Shown here piece after piece: positions 8,714-17,642 of a stretch of DNA of 64,000 nt. The stretch spans positions 806,001 to 870,000 of the forward strand of contig NZ_FNZB01000001.1 in assembly GCF_900109205.1 (NCBI RefSeq), in the 5' to 3' direction. Each line of letters opens with the position of its first letter. Position 1 is the first letter of the stretch. This DNA comes from Sphingomonas sp. OV641. Its GTDB lineage: Bacteria; Pseudomonadota; Alphaproteobacteria; Sphingomonadales; Sphingomonadaceae. The notes under the pieces are model-generated. The model saw nothing but the letters and a program-made list of their open reading frames with translations, was not told where the DNA came from and ran no database searches. The translations under genes were made by a program, and so were the position numbers.

Positions 8714-9216
8714 CACGCGATCTTCACCGCGAGTACCGCCACACTTTCTGCCTCGCTGCCGGAAAGCTGGAGCGTGTAATTGCCCGGCGACAGCACGAAA
8801 TCCACCATCTTGCGGATGCCCGTGCATTTTGGCCCATGGCCATGCGCCGAGGACGACGTCACCTTGCCGTCGCGGATAAGATCGACCCAAGCGCGCTGGC
8901 CAACCGCGACGCGATAGGTACCAGCCTCAGTCACGACCAGCGTCAGCGTGCCTCCGTTCGGCCCAACCTTTTCCGGAGCCGGGGTGAGCTTCAAATGCTG
9001 CGCAGGATGCAGCGAGGCAAGGACCGCCTGCCCGGGACGGATAGTGGCACCGCCGCCAGCCTCCGTACCTGCCGCCACAGGCGCCTGCTGGCTCCAACCA
9101 GTCAGTTCCACCGGGATCGCCACCCGTACATTGGCGCAGGAGGGATCATTAGCGGGATCCTGCGCCTGGGCAGGGGCGGCGGCAAGGAGCAGGGCGAGGG
9201 CTGGTACAAATCGCAT
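8713..9216 (-). CDS. Secreted protein of unknown function
   Basis: A 167-residue protein with a clear signal peptide (MRFVPALALLLAAAPAQAQ). The mature part is short, probably all-beta, with two cysteines (one near the new N terminus, one in HGHGPKC), suggesting a disulfide. I do not recognise a family with confidence. It is the first gene of the operon with the cyclophilin (TGATG coupling) and the MDR oxidoreductase. The start at 9216 was chosen for its signal peptide and a GA-rich site upstream; an in-frame extension to 9441 has no such features. Confidence 0.7.
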   Translation of the reverse strand: MRFVPALALLLAAAPAQAQDPANDPSCANVRVAIPVELTGWSQQAPVAAGTEAGGGATIRPGQAVLASLHPAQHLKLTPAPEKVGPNGGTLTLVVTEAGTYRVAVGQRAWVDLIRDGKVTSSSAHGHGPKCTGIRKMVDFVLSPGNYTLQLSGSEAESVAVLAVKIA

Positions 9217-9392
9217 CGAAGCTCTTTCTGAGATCAGTGGGCCTTCTAAACGGGCGAAGCGCTGCTTCGGCCCATATAGGTCCACCGGATGCGCGCGAGC
9301 CTGGTGCACGTGCAACCGGATTCTGCTCAGGGGAGGCGCAGACGGGCTGCCGAGAGCAACCGGGGTCGTGCCGCCGAGGACGGTCACGAACT

Positions 9393-9429
9393 GCCTGCGG
9401 CGGATCAGAAGAGCTGATCCACCGCAGGC
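9393..9429 (-). terminator. Strong hairpin after acyl-CoA dehydrogenase gene
   Basis: Arms GCCTGCGG-C-GGATCAG and CTGATCC-A-CCGCAGGC pair over 15 positions with one mismatch and a five-base loop. It starts nine bases past the stop of the acyl-CoA dehydrogenase gene on the minus strand. No U-tract follows, so termination is inferred from position. Nothing else is visible in the 221-bp gap 9217-9437. Confidence 0.55.
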
Positions 9430-9437
9430 GCACTTGT

Positions 9438-10685
9438 TCATGCCCTTGTCGGAATCTTCTCAAACGGCACGTCCTTGTCGACGCGCACATCGCCGGGAAG
9501 GCCAAGCACCCGTTCGGCGATGATGTTGCGCAGAATCTCGTCCGTACCCCCTTCGATACGGGTGGCGGGGCTGCGCATCAGGGTCGCCTGAAAACGAGCC
9601 GCATGGGCTGCCTGTGCCGGATCGGTCAGGACGCCGGCTTCCCCCTGAAGGTCAATCGCGAAGGTCGCGATGTCCTGGCTGGTTGCGCCTGCGACCAGCT
9701 TGCCGATGGAATTTTCCGGCCCCGGTTCCTGGCCCTTCGACAAGGCGGTTAGCGCCCGCATCGAGGTGTATTTAAGGCCGCTTGCCTTGGTTGCCCAATC
9801 GGCGAGCTTGGATCGGATCGCGGGATCGTCGACCAATCGTCCGCCATCGCGACCGGGAGCGCGAACGGCATAGTCGAGCAGGGTCTCGAAACCCGTAGAC
9901 ATGCCCGAGCCGATCGACAGGCGTTCGTTCATCAAAGTGGTGAGCGACACCGTCCACCCCTGACCGACCGCCCCGAGGCGCTGGCTGTCCGGGATGCGCA
10001 GATCGGTGAAGAAGACCTCGTTGAAGCCGGATTGACCATGAGCCTGGAGAATGGGTCGAACCTCGATGCCGGGCGAACGCATGTCGACCCAGAACATGGT
10101 CAGCCCCTTGTGCTTCGCGACGCTCGGATCCGTGCGGGTGAGCAGAATGCCATACTGCGAAATATGGGCGGCCGAGGTCCAGATCTTGGATCCGTTGATC
10201 ACCCATTCATCGCCGTCCATCACCGCGCGGGTGCGGAGGCCGGCAAGGTCGGAACCTGCCGATGGTTCAGAGAACATCTGGCACCAGATATCCTCACCGG
10301 CGGCGAGGGGAGGGAGAAGTGCCTGCTTATCCTCTTCGCTGCCCCATGCCATGACGGTTGGGCCGCACATGCCCTGGCCGATGATGAAGGTGAACGAAAG
10401 CTGGGCGTAGACGCCCTCTTCCTGGTTCCAGATCACGCGCTGCATCGGCGTGGCGCCGCGCCCGCCATATTCCTTGGGCCAGTGCAGGCATGCCCAACCG
10501 GCATCATATTTCTTCTTCTGCCACGCTTTGCTCTCGGCAAGCATGTCGACATCGGCGATGTCGCCGGCCGTGCCATGGCCAGATCCTGAAAGAATTGGCT
10601 GAAGGTGCTTGGGCGCGTTGGCGTCGATCCAGGCACGCGCTTCGGCGCGGAAGGCGGCCTCTTCAGGTGTGTCGTCAAAGTTCAT
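9438..10685 (-). CDS. Acyl-CoA dehydrogenase family protein (large form, 415 aa)
   Basis: A 415-residue flavoenzyme with the three acyl-CoA dehydrogenase domains. The middle domain has QMFSEPSAGSDLAGL (about 134-148) and WVINGSKIWTSAA, which contact FAD and substrate; the C terminus has RIEGGTDEILRNIIAERVLG. It would introduce a 2,3-double bond into an acyl-CoA, passing electrons to ETF. The start ATG has the family N terminus (EEAAFRAEARAW). It is the last of four minus-strand genes. Paired dissimilar dehydrogenases like this often form heteromers acting on steroid, terpenoid or branched acyl-CoAs; that pairing is inference. Confidence 0.9.
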   Translation of the reverse strand: MNFDDTPEEAAFRAEARAWIDANAPKHLQPILSGSGHGTAGDIADVDMLAESKAWQKKKYDAGWACLHWPKEYGGRGATPMQRVIWNQEEGVYAQLSFTFIIGQGMCGPTVMAWGSEEDKQALLPPLAAGEDIWCQMFSEPSAGSDLAGLRTRAVMDGDEWVINGSKIWTSAAHISQYGILLTRTDPSVAKHKGLTMFWVDMRSPGIEVRPILQAHGQSGFNEVFFTDLRIPDSQRLGAVGQGWTVSLTTLMNERLSIGSGMSTGFETLLDYAVRAPGRDGGRLVDDPAIRSKLADWATKASGLKYTSMRALTALSKGQEPGPENSIGKLVAGATSQDIATFAIDLQGEAGVLTDPAQAAHAARFQATLMRSPATRIEGGTDEILRNIIAERVLGLPGDVRVDKDVPFEKIPTRA

Positions 10686-10750
10686 GAGCGTAGATCCTTC
10701 AATCCATCCCGTTCCACCCCGGCGGGGAAGAGGGGCTCATCAGACGTAAA

Positions 10751-11866
10751 TCAGGCCGCGAGCGGCTCGTTGGCGGCGGCAAGGCGAGTAACCAGCTTCT
10801 CTTCCCAGTCCGGCTGGCTGCCGAGAGCCAGCGCGAGCTGGTTCGCGCGGCGGTAAAAGAGGTGGCAATCCATCTGCCACGTGAAGCCCATGCCGCCATG
10901 AACCTGGATGTTGTTCTTGGCACAGTGGCGGAACGCATTGGTGGCGGACACCCGCGCCGTCGCGGCCGCGCGCGGCAACTCGGCTGCGCCCGTAGAAAGC
11001 GCCCAGGCGCCGTAATAAGCGTTGGAACGCGCGAGCGTGGCCGAGACGTACATGTCGGCCAGCATGTGCTTGATGGCCTGAAAGCTGCCGATCTGCCGCC
11101 CGAACGCCATGCGTTCCAGCGCATAGTCGCGGCCCATCTCAAGGGCGCGATCGGCGCCGCCGATCTGCTCGAACGCAACCAGCACTGCCGCCCGATCAAG
11201 CAAATTTTGCAGGTTGGCCCAGCCTTCGCCGCGCTCACCGAGGCGCTCGGCAGCCGCAGTGTCGAACGTCAGCGCCGCCTGTCCGCGGGTCGGATCGATC
11301 GTGTCGAGCGCCTTGCGGGTGACGGCCGGCTGCGACAGGTCCACCAGAACGAGGCTTAGCCCGTCGCCTTCCTTGGCCAAGACAATCGCGACATCCGCAA
11401 TGTCCCCATCTAGAACAGGGGCCTTGGTGCCGGTGATCGCGCCATTGGCAAAGGCGGCGCGTACGCCCTTCTCCGTCAGGCGTTCACCCTCGCTGCTGGC
11501 GAGACATCCGATCGCGGCGCCAGCGGCAATCTTTGGAAGCCATACGGATTGCTGTTCTGGCGTGCCGAACGACTTGATCGCTTCTGCGGCGAGGTAGACG
11601 GACGAGAGGATCGGCAGCGGTGCAAGGGCTCGGCCGAACTCCTCCGCAACGGCGCACAGTTCCAGATAGCCGAGACCGAGACCGCCATGCTCCTCCGGTA
11701 TGGCAATGCCGAGAAAGCCCATCTCAGCGACCCCCTGCCACAGCGAGCGATCGAACCCGCCGCCTTCCAGTGCCTTGCGCACGCGATCCGTGGAGCATTC
11801 GGCCGCAAGGAAGCGACGGGCCTCCTGTCGGAATTCGTTTTGTTGTTCGTTGAAATCGAACTGCAT
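10751..11866 (-). CDS. Acyl-CoA dehydrogenase family protein (partner, 371 aa)
   Basis: A 371-residue acyl-CoA dehydrogenase homologue clearly different from its neighbour. It starts MQFDFNEQQNEFRQEARRF and has AIPEEHGGLGLGYLEL, then QVHGGMGFTWQMDCHL near the C terminus. The middle-domain flavin motif is much weaker than in the 415-residue neighbour, as in alpha/beta heteromeric acyl-CoA dehydrogenases where only one subunit is fully equipped. The start at 11866 is fixed by a GGGAGGGATCG site and the family N terminus; a longer open frame to 12139 lies over the SnoaL-like gene. Confidence 0.9.
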   Translation of the reverse strand: MQFDFNEQQNEFRQEARRFLAAECSTDRVRKALEGGGFDRSLWQGVAEMGFLGIAIPEEHGGLGLGYLELCAVAEEFGRALAPLPILSSVYLAAEAIKSFGTPEQQSVWLPKIAAGAAIGCLASSEGERLTEKGVRAAFANGAITGTKAPVLDGDIADVAIVLAKEGDGLSLVLVDLSQPAVTRKALDTIDPTRGQAALTFDTAAAERLGERGEGWANLQNLLDRAAVLVAFEQIGGADRALEMGRDYALERMAFGRQIGSFQAIKHMLADMYVSATLARSNAYYGAWALSTGAAELPRAAATARVSATNAFRHCAKNNIQVHGGMGFTWQMDCHLFYRRANQLALALGSQPDWEEKLVTRLAAANEPLAA

Positions 11867-11877
11867 CGATCCCTCCC

Positions 11878-12225
11878 CTAATTCGATGGAAGCTGGTGGA
11901 CGTAAACCTCGTTGTGGGCGATCCGATCGCCCGTCAGCAGAACCATGTCGAAGCCCCGCAAGCGTCCGCCGCCAGCAACATCGCAATACCAGCGGCCGCA
12001 GAAGCCGCCCGGGATCGGCCAGGTCTCGTCTGGCGTGTAGGTCATGGCGGGCGTGGCGCCGAACAACTGGGTCAGATAGCCGCGCAGCGCTTCGTGACCC
12101 GAGATGCCGGCTGCGGTCTGCGGATCGAAATAGGTGCAATCCACAGCGTAGAACCCGAGCAGAGCATCGACGTCCTTGGCTGTCCAGGCGGCCAGCCAGT
12201 CAGCGTTGTAGCGCGCGATGTCCAT
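11878..12225 (-). CDS. SnoaL/NTF2-like small protein
   Basis: A 115-residue protein of the NTF2-like cone fold: IARYNADWLAAWTAKDVDAL helix, then FYAVDCTYFDPQ, then beta strands with GRWYCDVAGGG and FDMVLLTGDRI. This fold includes SnoaL-type cyclases, ketosteroid isomerases and hydrolases. The pocket has acidic residues but the reaction cannot be named. It sits three bases after the flavin monooxygenase gene and eleven before the acyl-CoA dehydrogenase, so it is probably part of the same pathway. Confidence 0.85.
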   Translation of the reverse strand: MDIARYNADWLAAWTAKDVDALLGFYAVDCTYFDPQTAAGISGHEALRGYLTQLFGATPAMTYTPDETWPIPGGFCGRWYCDVAGGGRLRGFDMVLLTGDRIAHNEVYVHQLPSN

Positions 12226-12228
12226 CGA

Positions 12229-13458
12229 TCAGGCCCCCACCACACGAGCGACATGGGCTGGCTCGAAGATTTCCGGCGGCACCGCCTCAGGACCGGCGAG
12301 CGTCGCGACGCCATGCAGGCCAAGCATCGGATCGGCCGCGCTCGCCTCATGATAGCGGCGCCTGCGGGCACGTGCCTCCTCGCCGAACTCCATGTCGAGC
12401 TTGGCCTGCACCTCGGAGGCGATGCGGAGGCGGCGCATGCGCTCCTGACGTTCCTCCGCATAGGGGCGGAAGTCAGGGCTGCGCCCGATGGGCGTTTCCT
12501 TAAGAATATCGCTGACCAGGCGAACGTCACGGTAGGTGATCGACAAGCCCAGACCCAGGATCGGATCGTTCCAGCCAGCCGCGTCGCCGACCAGTACGGC
12601 GCCGGGGGCATAGGGCTGATCCGCGGCGCTGCAATTGTTGTAATAGGCCAGCAGCGGACTGGCAGGCGTTCCTTCTGCGATGGCGGCATTTTGCGGGGCC
12701 GATTTCATGCGGAAGGCCTCCAGAAAGCGCTGCGGCCCCTCCTTGCCGGCAAAACGGGTCTTCGCTGCGAGATCCCACCCGCCATATACCCGCATCCGGC
12801 CGTTGCCTTGCGGAAAGGCGAGAAAGGCGAAGTCGTCCTCTGTGCCGATCGCTTGCCGCGTCTCGTCCCAAGCCTCGACGCCATCGACCAGCAGGCCGGC
12901 GAACCAATGGTGCGGTTTGTCCTGGTGCAGGGTCAGCCCCGCAGCGCGACGAACGACGGACTGTCTACCTTCCGCACCGACGATAAGAGGTGCGTGTGCC
13001 GTGAACTGCTCTCCGTCATGGCTGTAAGTGACGCTCGGCGCATCGCCCATCTCGACTTGCTTTACGTCCACGCCGCGCAGGGCAAAAGCGCCTGCGGCGG
13101 TCGCCGCATCGAACAGAGCCTGGCAATGAACCGGGTGGCGGATGCATAGCGGGCCGGGAACATCCGGTGCGAACATGCCAAGGGGCAAGGCGCGTGCCTC
13201 GGCCTCGGCCGGATCGCGCGTTTCATCATAAGTGACATGGCTGGTGAGGTGGTGCCCCCCGGCACTCACCAGGGTGTCATACAGGCCGAGGCGCCTTGTC
13301 TCCGTCACGCCCCATGGCGCGATCCATTCGCCGCGAACCTTGTCTTCGTACACCTGGCTCTTTTCGAGCAGGAGAACGGACCGACCCGCACGCGCCATTA
13401 CGGTCGCAAGTGCCGATCCGCCAATCCCACCACCTACAATGATGATGTCATATGCCAT
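12229..13458 (-). CDS. FAD-dependent monooxygenase (UbiH/PHBH-like)
   Basis: A 409-residue flavoprotein with the N-terminal FAD-binding Rossmann motif DIIIVGGGIGGSALA (about 4-18), the VGAEGRQSVVRR segment (the DG-type motif of this class) and the second FAD-phosphate motif VLVGDAAGWNDPILG. This is the class A aromatic/lipophilic-substrate monooxygenase architecture. The substrate is unknown. The start at 13458 is supported by AGGAG seven bases upstream; an in-frame codon at 13506 adds an unrelated 16-residue leader. It is first in the operon with the SnoaL-like protein and two acyl-CoA dehydrogenases. Confidence 0.88.
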   Translation of the reverse strand: MAYDIIIVGGGIGGSALATVMARAGRSVLLLEKSQVYEDKVRGEWIAPWGVTETRRLGLYDTLVSAGGHHLTSHVTYDETRDPAEAEARALPLGMFAPDVPGPLCIRHPVHCQALFDAATAAGAFALRGVDVKQVEMGDAPSVTYSHDGEQFTAHAPLIVGAEGRQSVVRRAAGLTLHQDKPHHWFAGLLVDGVEAWDETRQAIGTEDDFAFLAFPQGNGRMRVYGGWDLAAKTRFAGKEGPQRFLEAFRMKSAPQNAAIAEGTPASPLLAYYNNCSAADQPYAPGAVLVGDAAGWNDPILGLGLSITYRDVRLVSDILKETPIGRSPDFRPYAEERQERMRRLRIASEVQAKLDMEFGEEARARRRRYHEASAADPMLGLHGVATLAGPEAVPPEIFEPAHVARVVGA

Positions 13459-13775
13459 ACCCGCTCTCCTACCGTCGGCAGCCGTCATGGGCGGGCGATC
13501 GGACAACTAAGTCAATTGACCTAATTAGCCGACAGGTATGAGCGCGCCGACAGGCAAGTCAATGGGGGATCGTCGTGCGGTGCTCGAACGCATTCGAACG
13601 GCTTAAACCGGTTGGCTGACGAAGTGTGCGGGCCTGCAGATCCGGACCCGCAGATTTCAGCAAGACATAGCGAGCTCGGCCACCATGTCGGTCAGCGCTT
13701 TCAGAAAGGATCCCGATCGAGGCGGGAGAGCAGGCGGCTAACCGCTCGCTCTTCACCGTCTAACTACTTGAAAAG
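13459..13775. other. Intergenic region between the monooxygenase operon and tRNA-Lys (317 bp)
   Basis: I see no supportable gene here. It should hold the promoter of the monooxygenase operon, marked by a palindrome at 13508-13523, and the 3' flank of the tRNA gene. Short open frames exist on both strands but lack ribosome sites and recognisable composition. Confidence 0.6.
13508..13523. promoter_or_regulatory. Palindromic operator candidate
   Basis: TAaGTCAATTGACcTA is a 16-base inverted repeat with a perfect 10-base core (GTCAATTGAC), about 50 bases upstream of the monooxygenase start. It is AT-rich in a GC-rich setting. The form fits a TetR- or MarR-type operator. No regulator gene is adjacent. 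Confidence 0.5.
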
Positions 13776-13851
<76 letters not shown>

Positions 13852-13933
13852 GTGATCGTGTTGGGCGTGTGCCCCGATCGGGAGGCGCGCCATTAGCATC
13901 GGTTTTGTGCAGCGCAAACCCTTTTTCGCGAAA

Positions 13934-15046
13934 TCACCAATTTTTTTCCCGGCGATTGCTGCGATCGATGGACATGAGAATGCCCAGGCACAGGAAGACG
14001 GTCATTTGCGCCGAGCCGCCGAAGCTGACGAGCGGCAGGGGAATGCCGACGACAGGCGCGAGGCCCATGACCATCGCCAGGTTGATGGCCACGTAGAAGA
14101 AGATGGTAGTGGCCAGCCCAGCGGCGGTCAGCTTGGCGAAACGGCTCTGCGCCTGAACGCCCACGTTCACACCCCAGCGGATCACCATCAAATAGGCGAA
14201 GATGATGAAAAGGCCGCCCAGTAAACCCCATTCCTCCGCCATGGTGGCAAATACGAAGTCGGTATGGCCTTCTGGAAGATAGTCGAGGTGGCTTTGCGTA
14301 CCGTTTAGGAAGCCCTTGCCGGTGATCCCGCCCGAGCCGATGGCGATCTTGGACTGGCTGATATGATAGCCGGTGCCGAGCGGATCGCTTTCTGGATCCA
14401 TGAAGATCAGCACGCGGTTGCGCTGATAATCGTGCAAAAGGAAGTTTACCGCCAGGGGCGCCGCAACTGCGAGCGCCAGCGCGCCGCCCACGAACAGGCG
14501 CAATGGCACACCGGCCAGGAACATGACGGTGATACCACCGGCCGTGATCATCAGGGCGGTGCCAAGGTCCGGCTGGAGCATGACAAGGGCGGCCGGCAGG
14601 CCGATGAGCAATGCAGGTGGCCAGATGCCGCCGAGCCGACGCGTCTCGTTCGGCGGAAGCATTTCGTAGAAACGGGCACATGCCAACACGATGGCCGGCT
14701 TCATTAACTCGGAGGGTTGCAGGCGAATAAAGCCGAAGTCGAGCCATCTCTGACTGCCGCCGCGCACCGCCCCCAGCAACTCAACCGCGAACAACAGGAT
14801 GACAATGAGCGCGTAGCCGGGCAGCGCGGCTTGCCGCCAGACCTCTTCCGGCACGCGCGCGATGATGAGCGCGCCAAACAGGAAAACGCCAAATCGGACA
14901 CCCTGCGACAACGCCCATGGCCTGATGCTGCCGCCCGCCGCCGAATACAGCACCACCAGGCCGAAGCTCGCGATGGCGATGACGAGGATCAGCATCCGCC
15001 AGGGCAGGCGCGCGACGGGGGCGGGAACGATCGAGGGGCCGATCAC
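13934..15046 (-). CDS. rodA: Rod-shape determining protein RodA (SEDS glycosyltransferase)
   Basis: A 370-residue multi-pass membrane protein of the SEDS family (about ten hydrophobic segments). The conserved LGTGYHISQSKIAIGSGG and GLP(K/F)L-type segments, together with EGHTDFVFATMAEEWG, are RodA hallmarks. It polymerises lipid II into glycan strands and works with PBP2 in the elongasome. The start is GTG, overlapping the mrdA stop by four bases. It is the last gene of mreB-mreC-mreD-mrdA-rodA. Confidence 0.96.
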   Translation of the reverse strand: MIGPSIVPAPVARLPWRMLILVIAIASFGLVVLYSAAGGSIRPWALSQGVRFGVFLFGALIIARVPEEVWRQAALPGYALIVILLFAVELLGAVRGGSQRWLDFGFIRLQPSELMKPAIVLACARFYEMLPPNETRRLGGIWPPALLIGLPAALVMLQPDLGTALMITAGGITVMFLAGVPLRLFVGGALALAVAAPLAVNFLLHDYQRNRVLIFMDPESDPLGTGYHISQSKIAIGSGGITGKGFLNGTQSHLDYLPEGHTDFVFATMAEEWGLLGGLFIIFAYLMVIRWGVNVGVQAQSRFAKLTAAGLATTIFFYVAINLAMVMGLAPVVGIPLPLVSFGGSAQMTVFLCLGILMSIDRSNRREKNW

Positions 15047-17136
15047 TGGGGCTCCGATGGCTCGGTGGTGCCGACGCTCGCGGGGCCAGCGCCATTGGCG
15101 ATATCGCTGACCGTGGCTTCCTGTGCCGCGTTGGAGGCGTCGGTCGCCTGTTCCACCGCAGGCGCTCGTGTGGGGGCGGGGACATTGGTTTCGGTGGCGG
15201 CTGCCTGTGCGGGCGGCGGCGTGGCTGCGGTGGCGCGGTAGGCCGCCTCCTGCGCGGCCATCCGCGTCCGAATGTCGCCGCCCCAGGTTGGCTCAACCGC
15301 CGCGAGCGCCTTGAGCGCTTTCTCTCGGTCGAAGAGATAGGTCATGATGTCCCGCCCGATCATCGGCGTATCCAGGTTGCGGATGGTGTGGCCGTTATGT
15401 TCAAGCACGATTCCGGCCGCGTAACGCGGGTTATCGGCGGGCGCGAAGCAGATGAACAGCGCGTGGTCGCGCAGCTTGAACGGCAGTTGCGCATTGCTAA
15501 GCACGCCGGAGCGCCGCTCCGCCATCGTAATGCGGCGCACCTGGGCTGTGCCGGTTTTCGCCGCCAGATCGATACCGGGCAGGTACAGACGCGATGCGCC
15601 GCCGGTCCCGCCACCGTTTACGACCTGCCACATGCCTTCGCGAACGATGCGCAGGTTATCCGCGCTGAATGGAAGGGCTGGAGCGTTGCGCGCCACCTTG
15701 TCCATCAGCAGGCTGGGCTGGAGCATCCGGCCAGACCCGATGCGCATCGCCATGACGGCCAACTGCATCGGGTTGGCAAGCACATAGCCTTGGCCGATCG
15801 AGGCATTGAGCGAGTCTGCGACCGTCCACTTGGTGTTGTATTTCCGCTCTTTCCATGCGCTGTCCGGCACCGTGCCGTAACGCTGCGTGGCGAAGGGCAG
15901 ATCATATTTCTCGCCCAGCCCGACGGCCTTGGCGACCGGCGCGACCCGGTCATAACCGAGCCGGCGGACCATCTCGTAGAAGTAGATATCGCAACTTTGT
16001 GCAATGGCACCGCGAAGGTCGATTGCGCCATGGCCTCGGCGCTTGTGGCAATGGAACACGCCGCTGCCCACGCGAAGTGCGCCGCCGCAGAACACCCGCT
16101 CGTCGGGATCGACTCCAGCCTCCAGCAGCGCAAGCCCGTTCATCGGCTTGACGGTCGAACCGGGCGGGTAAAGACCCTGCGTGACCTTGTTCATCAGCGG
16201 CACGTGATCGTCGGCGGATAGCATCTTCCACTCAAGATGGCTGATACCATCGGAAAAGCTGTTGGGATCGTATGCCGGCATTGATACCATGCACAGCATC
16301 TCGCCGGTCAGACAGTCGAACACCACGGCCGAACCCGAGTTGGTTCCGAGGCGCCGCGCGGCATATTCCTGCAAGCCCGCATCGATCGTCAGGCGTTGTG
16401 TCGCCCCGGGTACGTCGGGCCGCGTCTCCAGTTCGGCGACAAGCTTGCCCCGTGCGGTTACCTCGATCCGCTTCGCCCCGGGCTTTCCCCTCAGCTCCGT
16501 TTCCAGCGTCTTTTCAAGGCCGTCCTTGCCCAATTTAAAACCGGGGGTGACGAGGAGGGGGTTCTTGGTTTCCTTATATTGTTCCGCGCTCGCGCTGCCG
16601 ACATAGCCGGTGAGATGGGCAACGGCAGCACCGGCTGGATAGTGGCGCGCGAAGCCCCGCGTCGGCGCGACCCCGGGGAGTTCCGGCTGTCGCACCTGAA
16701 CCGCCGCGAACCGCTCCCACCCGACGTTTTCCGCCACCTTCACCGGCTGAAAACCCGCTGCCTGCTTCAGGTCAGCCCTGACGCGCAGCATATCTTCTTC
16801 GGACAACGCAAGAAGATCCCGCAGCGCGGCGAGCGTGCGCTCCTCATCCACGATGCGATCGGGGATGAGATCAACACGAAAGTCCGTCCGGTTATCCGCT
16901 ATCGCATGCCCATGACGATCAACCAGCCAGCCGCGCCGGGGAGGGATCAACGTCATGTTGACGCGGTTGCTCTCGCTCAGGAGATTGTAGCGCTCGTTCT
17001 CAGCTATAGCGAGCCAACCCATGCGCCCGGCCAGCACCGTGCCGACGCCGATCTGTGCCGCACCCAGAAGCCATGCGCGGCGCGAGAAGGTGTACCCCTG
17101 CTGGGCCTCAGTTGCGATCCGCGGCGGTCGGTTCAT
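15043..17136 (-). CDS. mrdA: Penicillin-binding protein 2 (elongasome transpeptidase)
   Basis: A 697-residue class B PBP. One N-terminal membrane anchor (about 25-45), a dimerisation/pedestal domain, then the transpeptidase domain: the serine motif PPGSTVKPMNG (S-x-x-K), the SCD motif in AQSCDIYFYE, and KTGTAQVRR. The last ~50 residues are Ala/Pro/Thr-rich and probably disordered, making it longer than E. coli PBP2 (633). It cross-links peptidoglycan during side-wall growth together with RodA. Start overlaps the mreD stop by four bases. Confidence 0.96.
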   Translation of the reverse strand: MNRPPRIATEAQQGYTFSRRAWLLGAAQIGVGTVLAGRMGWLAIAENERYNLLSESNRVNMTLIPPRRGWLVDRHGHAIADNRTDFRVDLIPDRIVDEERTLAALRDLLALSEEDMLRVRADLKQAAGFQPVKVAENVGWERFAAVQVRQPELPGVAPTRGFARHYPAGAAVAHLTGYVGSASAEQYKETKNPLLVTPGFKLGKDGLEKTLETELRGKPGAKRIEVTARGKLVAELETRPDVPGATQRLTIDAGLQEYAARRLGTNSGSAVVFDCLTGEMLCMVSMPAYDPNSFSDGISHLEWKMLSADDHVPLMNKVTQGLYPPGSTVKPMNGLALLEAGVDPDERVFCGGALRVGSGVFHCHKRRGHGAIDLRGAIAQSCDIYFYEMVRRLGYDRVAPVAKAVGLGEKYDLPFATQRYGTVPDSAWKERKYNTKWTVADSLNASIGQGYVLANPMQLAVMAMRIGSGRMLQPSLLMDKVARNAPALPFSADNLRIVREGMWQVVNGGGTGGASRLYLPGIDLAAKTGTAQVRRITMAERRSGVLSNAQLPFKLRDHALFICFAPADNPRYAAGIVLEHNGHTIRNLDTPMIGRDIMTYLFDREKALKALAAVEPTWGGDIRTRMAAQEAAYRATAATPPPAQAAATETNVPAPTRAPAVEQATDASNAAQEATVSDIANGAGPASVGTTEPSEPQ

Positions 17137-17642
17137 TCAACAACGCGCCGACGATCGACCCACGCAACAATGCGGGCGGCAAAGGGGAAGAGAAGAATGG
17201 ACACTGCGATTTGCGCAACTAGCACGGAATCCACGTGACCGCCGAGAGGGGTTGCGAGCAAGCGCCCTCCCACCAGGCACAGCGCGATGGCTGTCGCGGC
17301 AATCAACCAGTCCTGAGCGAACGCACGAAAAATGGTACGTTGATCAAACAGATCGATGAGGAAGAAGGATAGTGTCCATAGCAGCGTGGCGCTACCCATG
17401 GGCTGCCCGCTAAGGCAATCGTCGAATAAGCCGAGCAATGCCGGTGCCCAGCGGCGCAGCGCCAATGGTGCGAGCAGACGCCAGGCTAGAAGCATCAGCA
17501 AGCCGCACGGCGGCATCAAAGGCAAACTCGCTGCGACGGGGAAGATCGTCACCAGCGAACCCGCCATGACTGTTGCCCAGGGCAGCGCGCGTGCGCGCGA
17601 TCGGGGAAGTGGCGTTTCGAACGGCGTTGAGGCGCCTGTCAC
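17133..17642 (-). CDS. mreD: Rod-shape determining protein MreD
   Basis: A 169-residue hydrophobic protein with about five membrane segments, in the MreD position and size range. MreD links MreC with the RodA-PBP2 complex; sequence conservation in this family is low, so the call rests on size, hydrophobicity and position. The start is GTG and overlaps the mreC stop (GTGA). Confidence 0.9.
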   Translation of the reverse strand: MTGASTPFETPLPRSRARALPWATVMAGSLVTIFPVAASLPLMPPCGLLMLLAWRLLAPLALRRWAPALLGLFDDCLSGQPMGSATLLWTLSFFLIDLFDQRTIFRAFAQDWLIAATAIALCLVGGRLLATPLGGHVDSVLVAQIAVSILLFPFAARIVAWVDRRRVVE

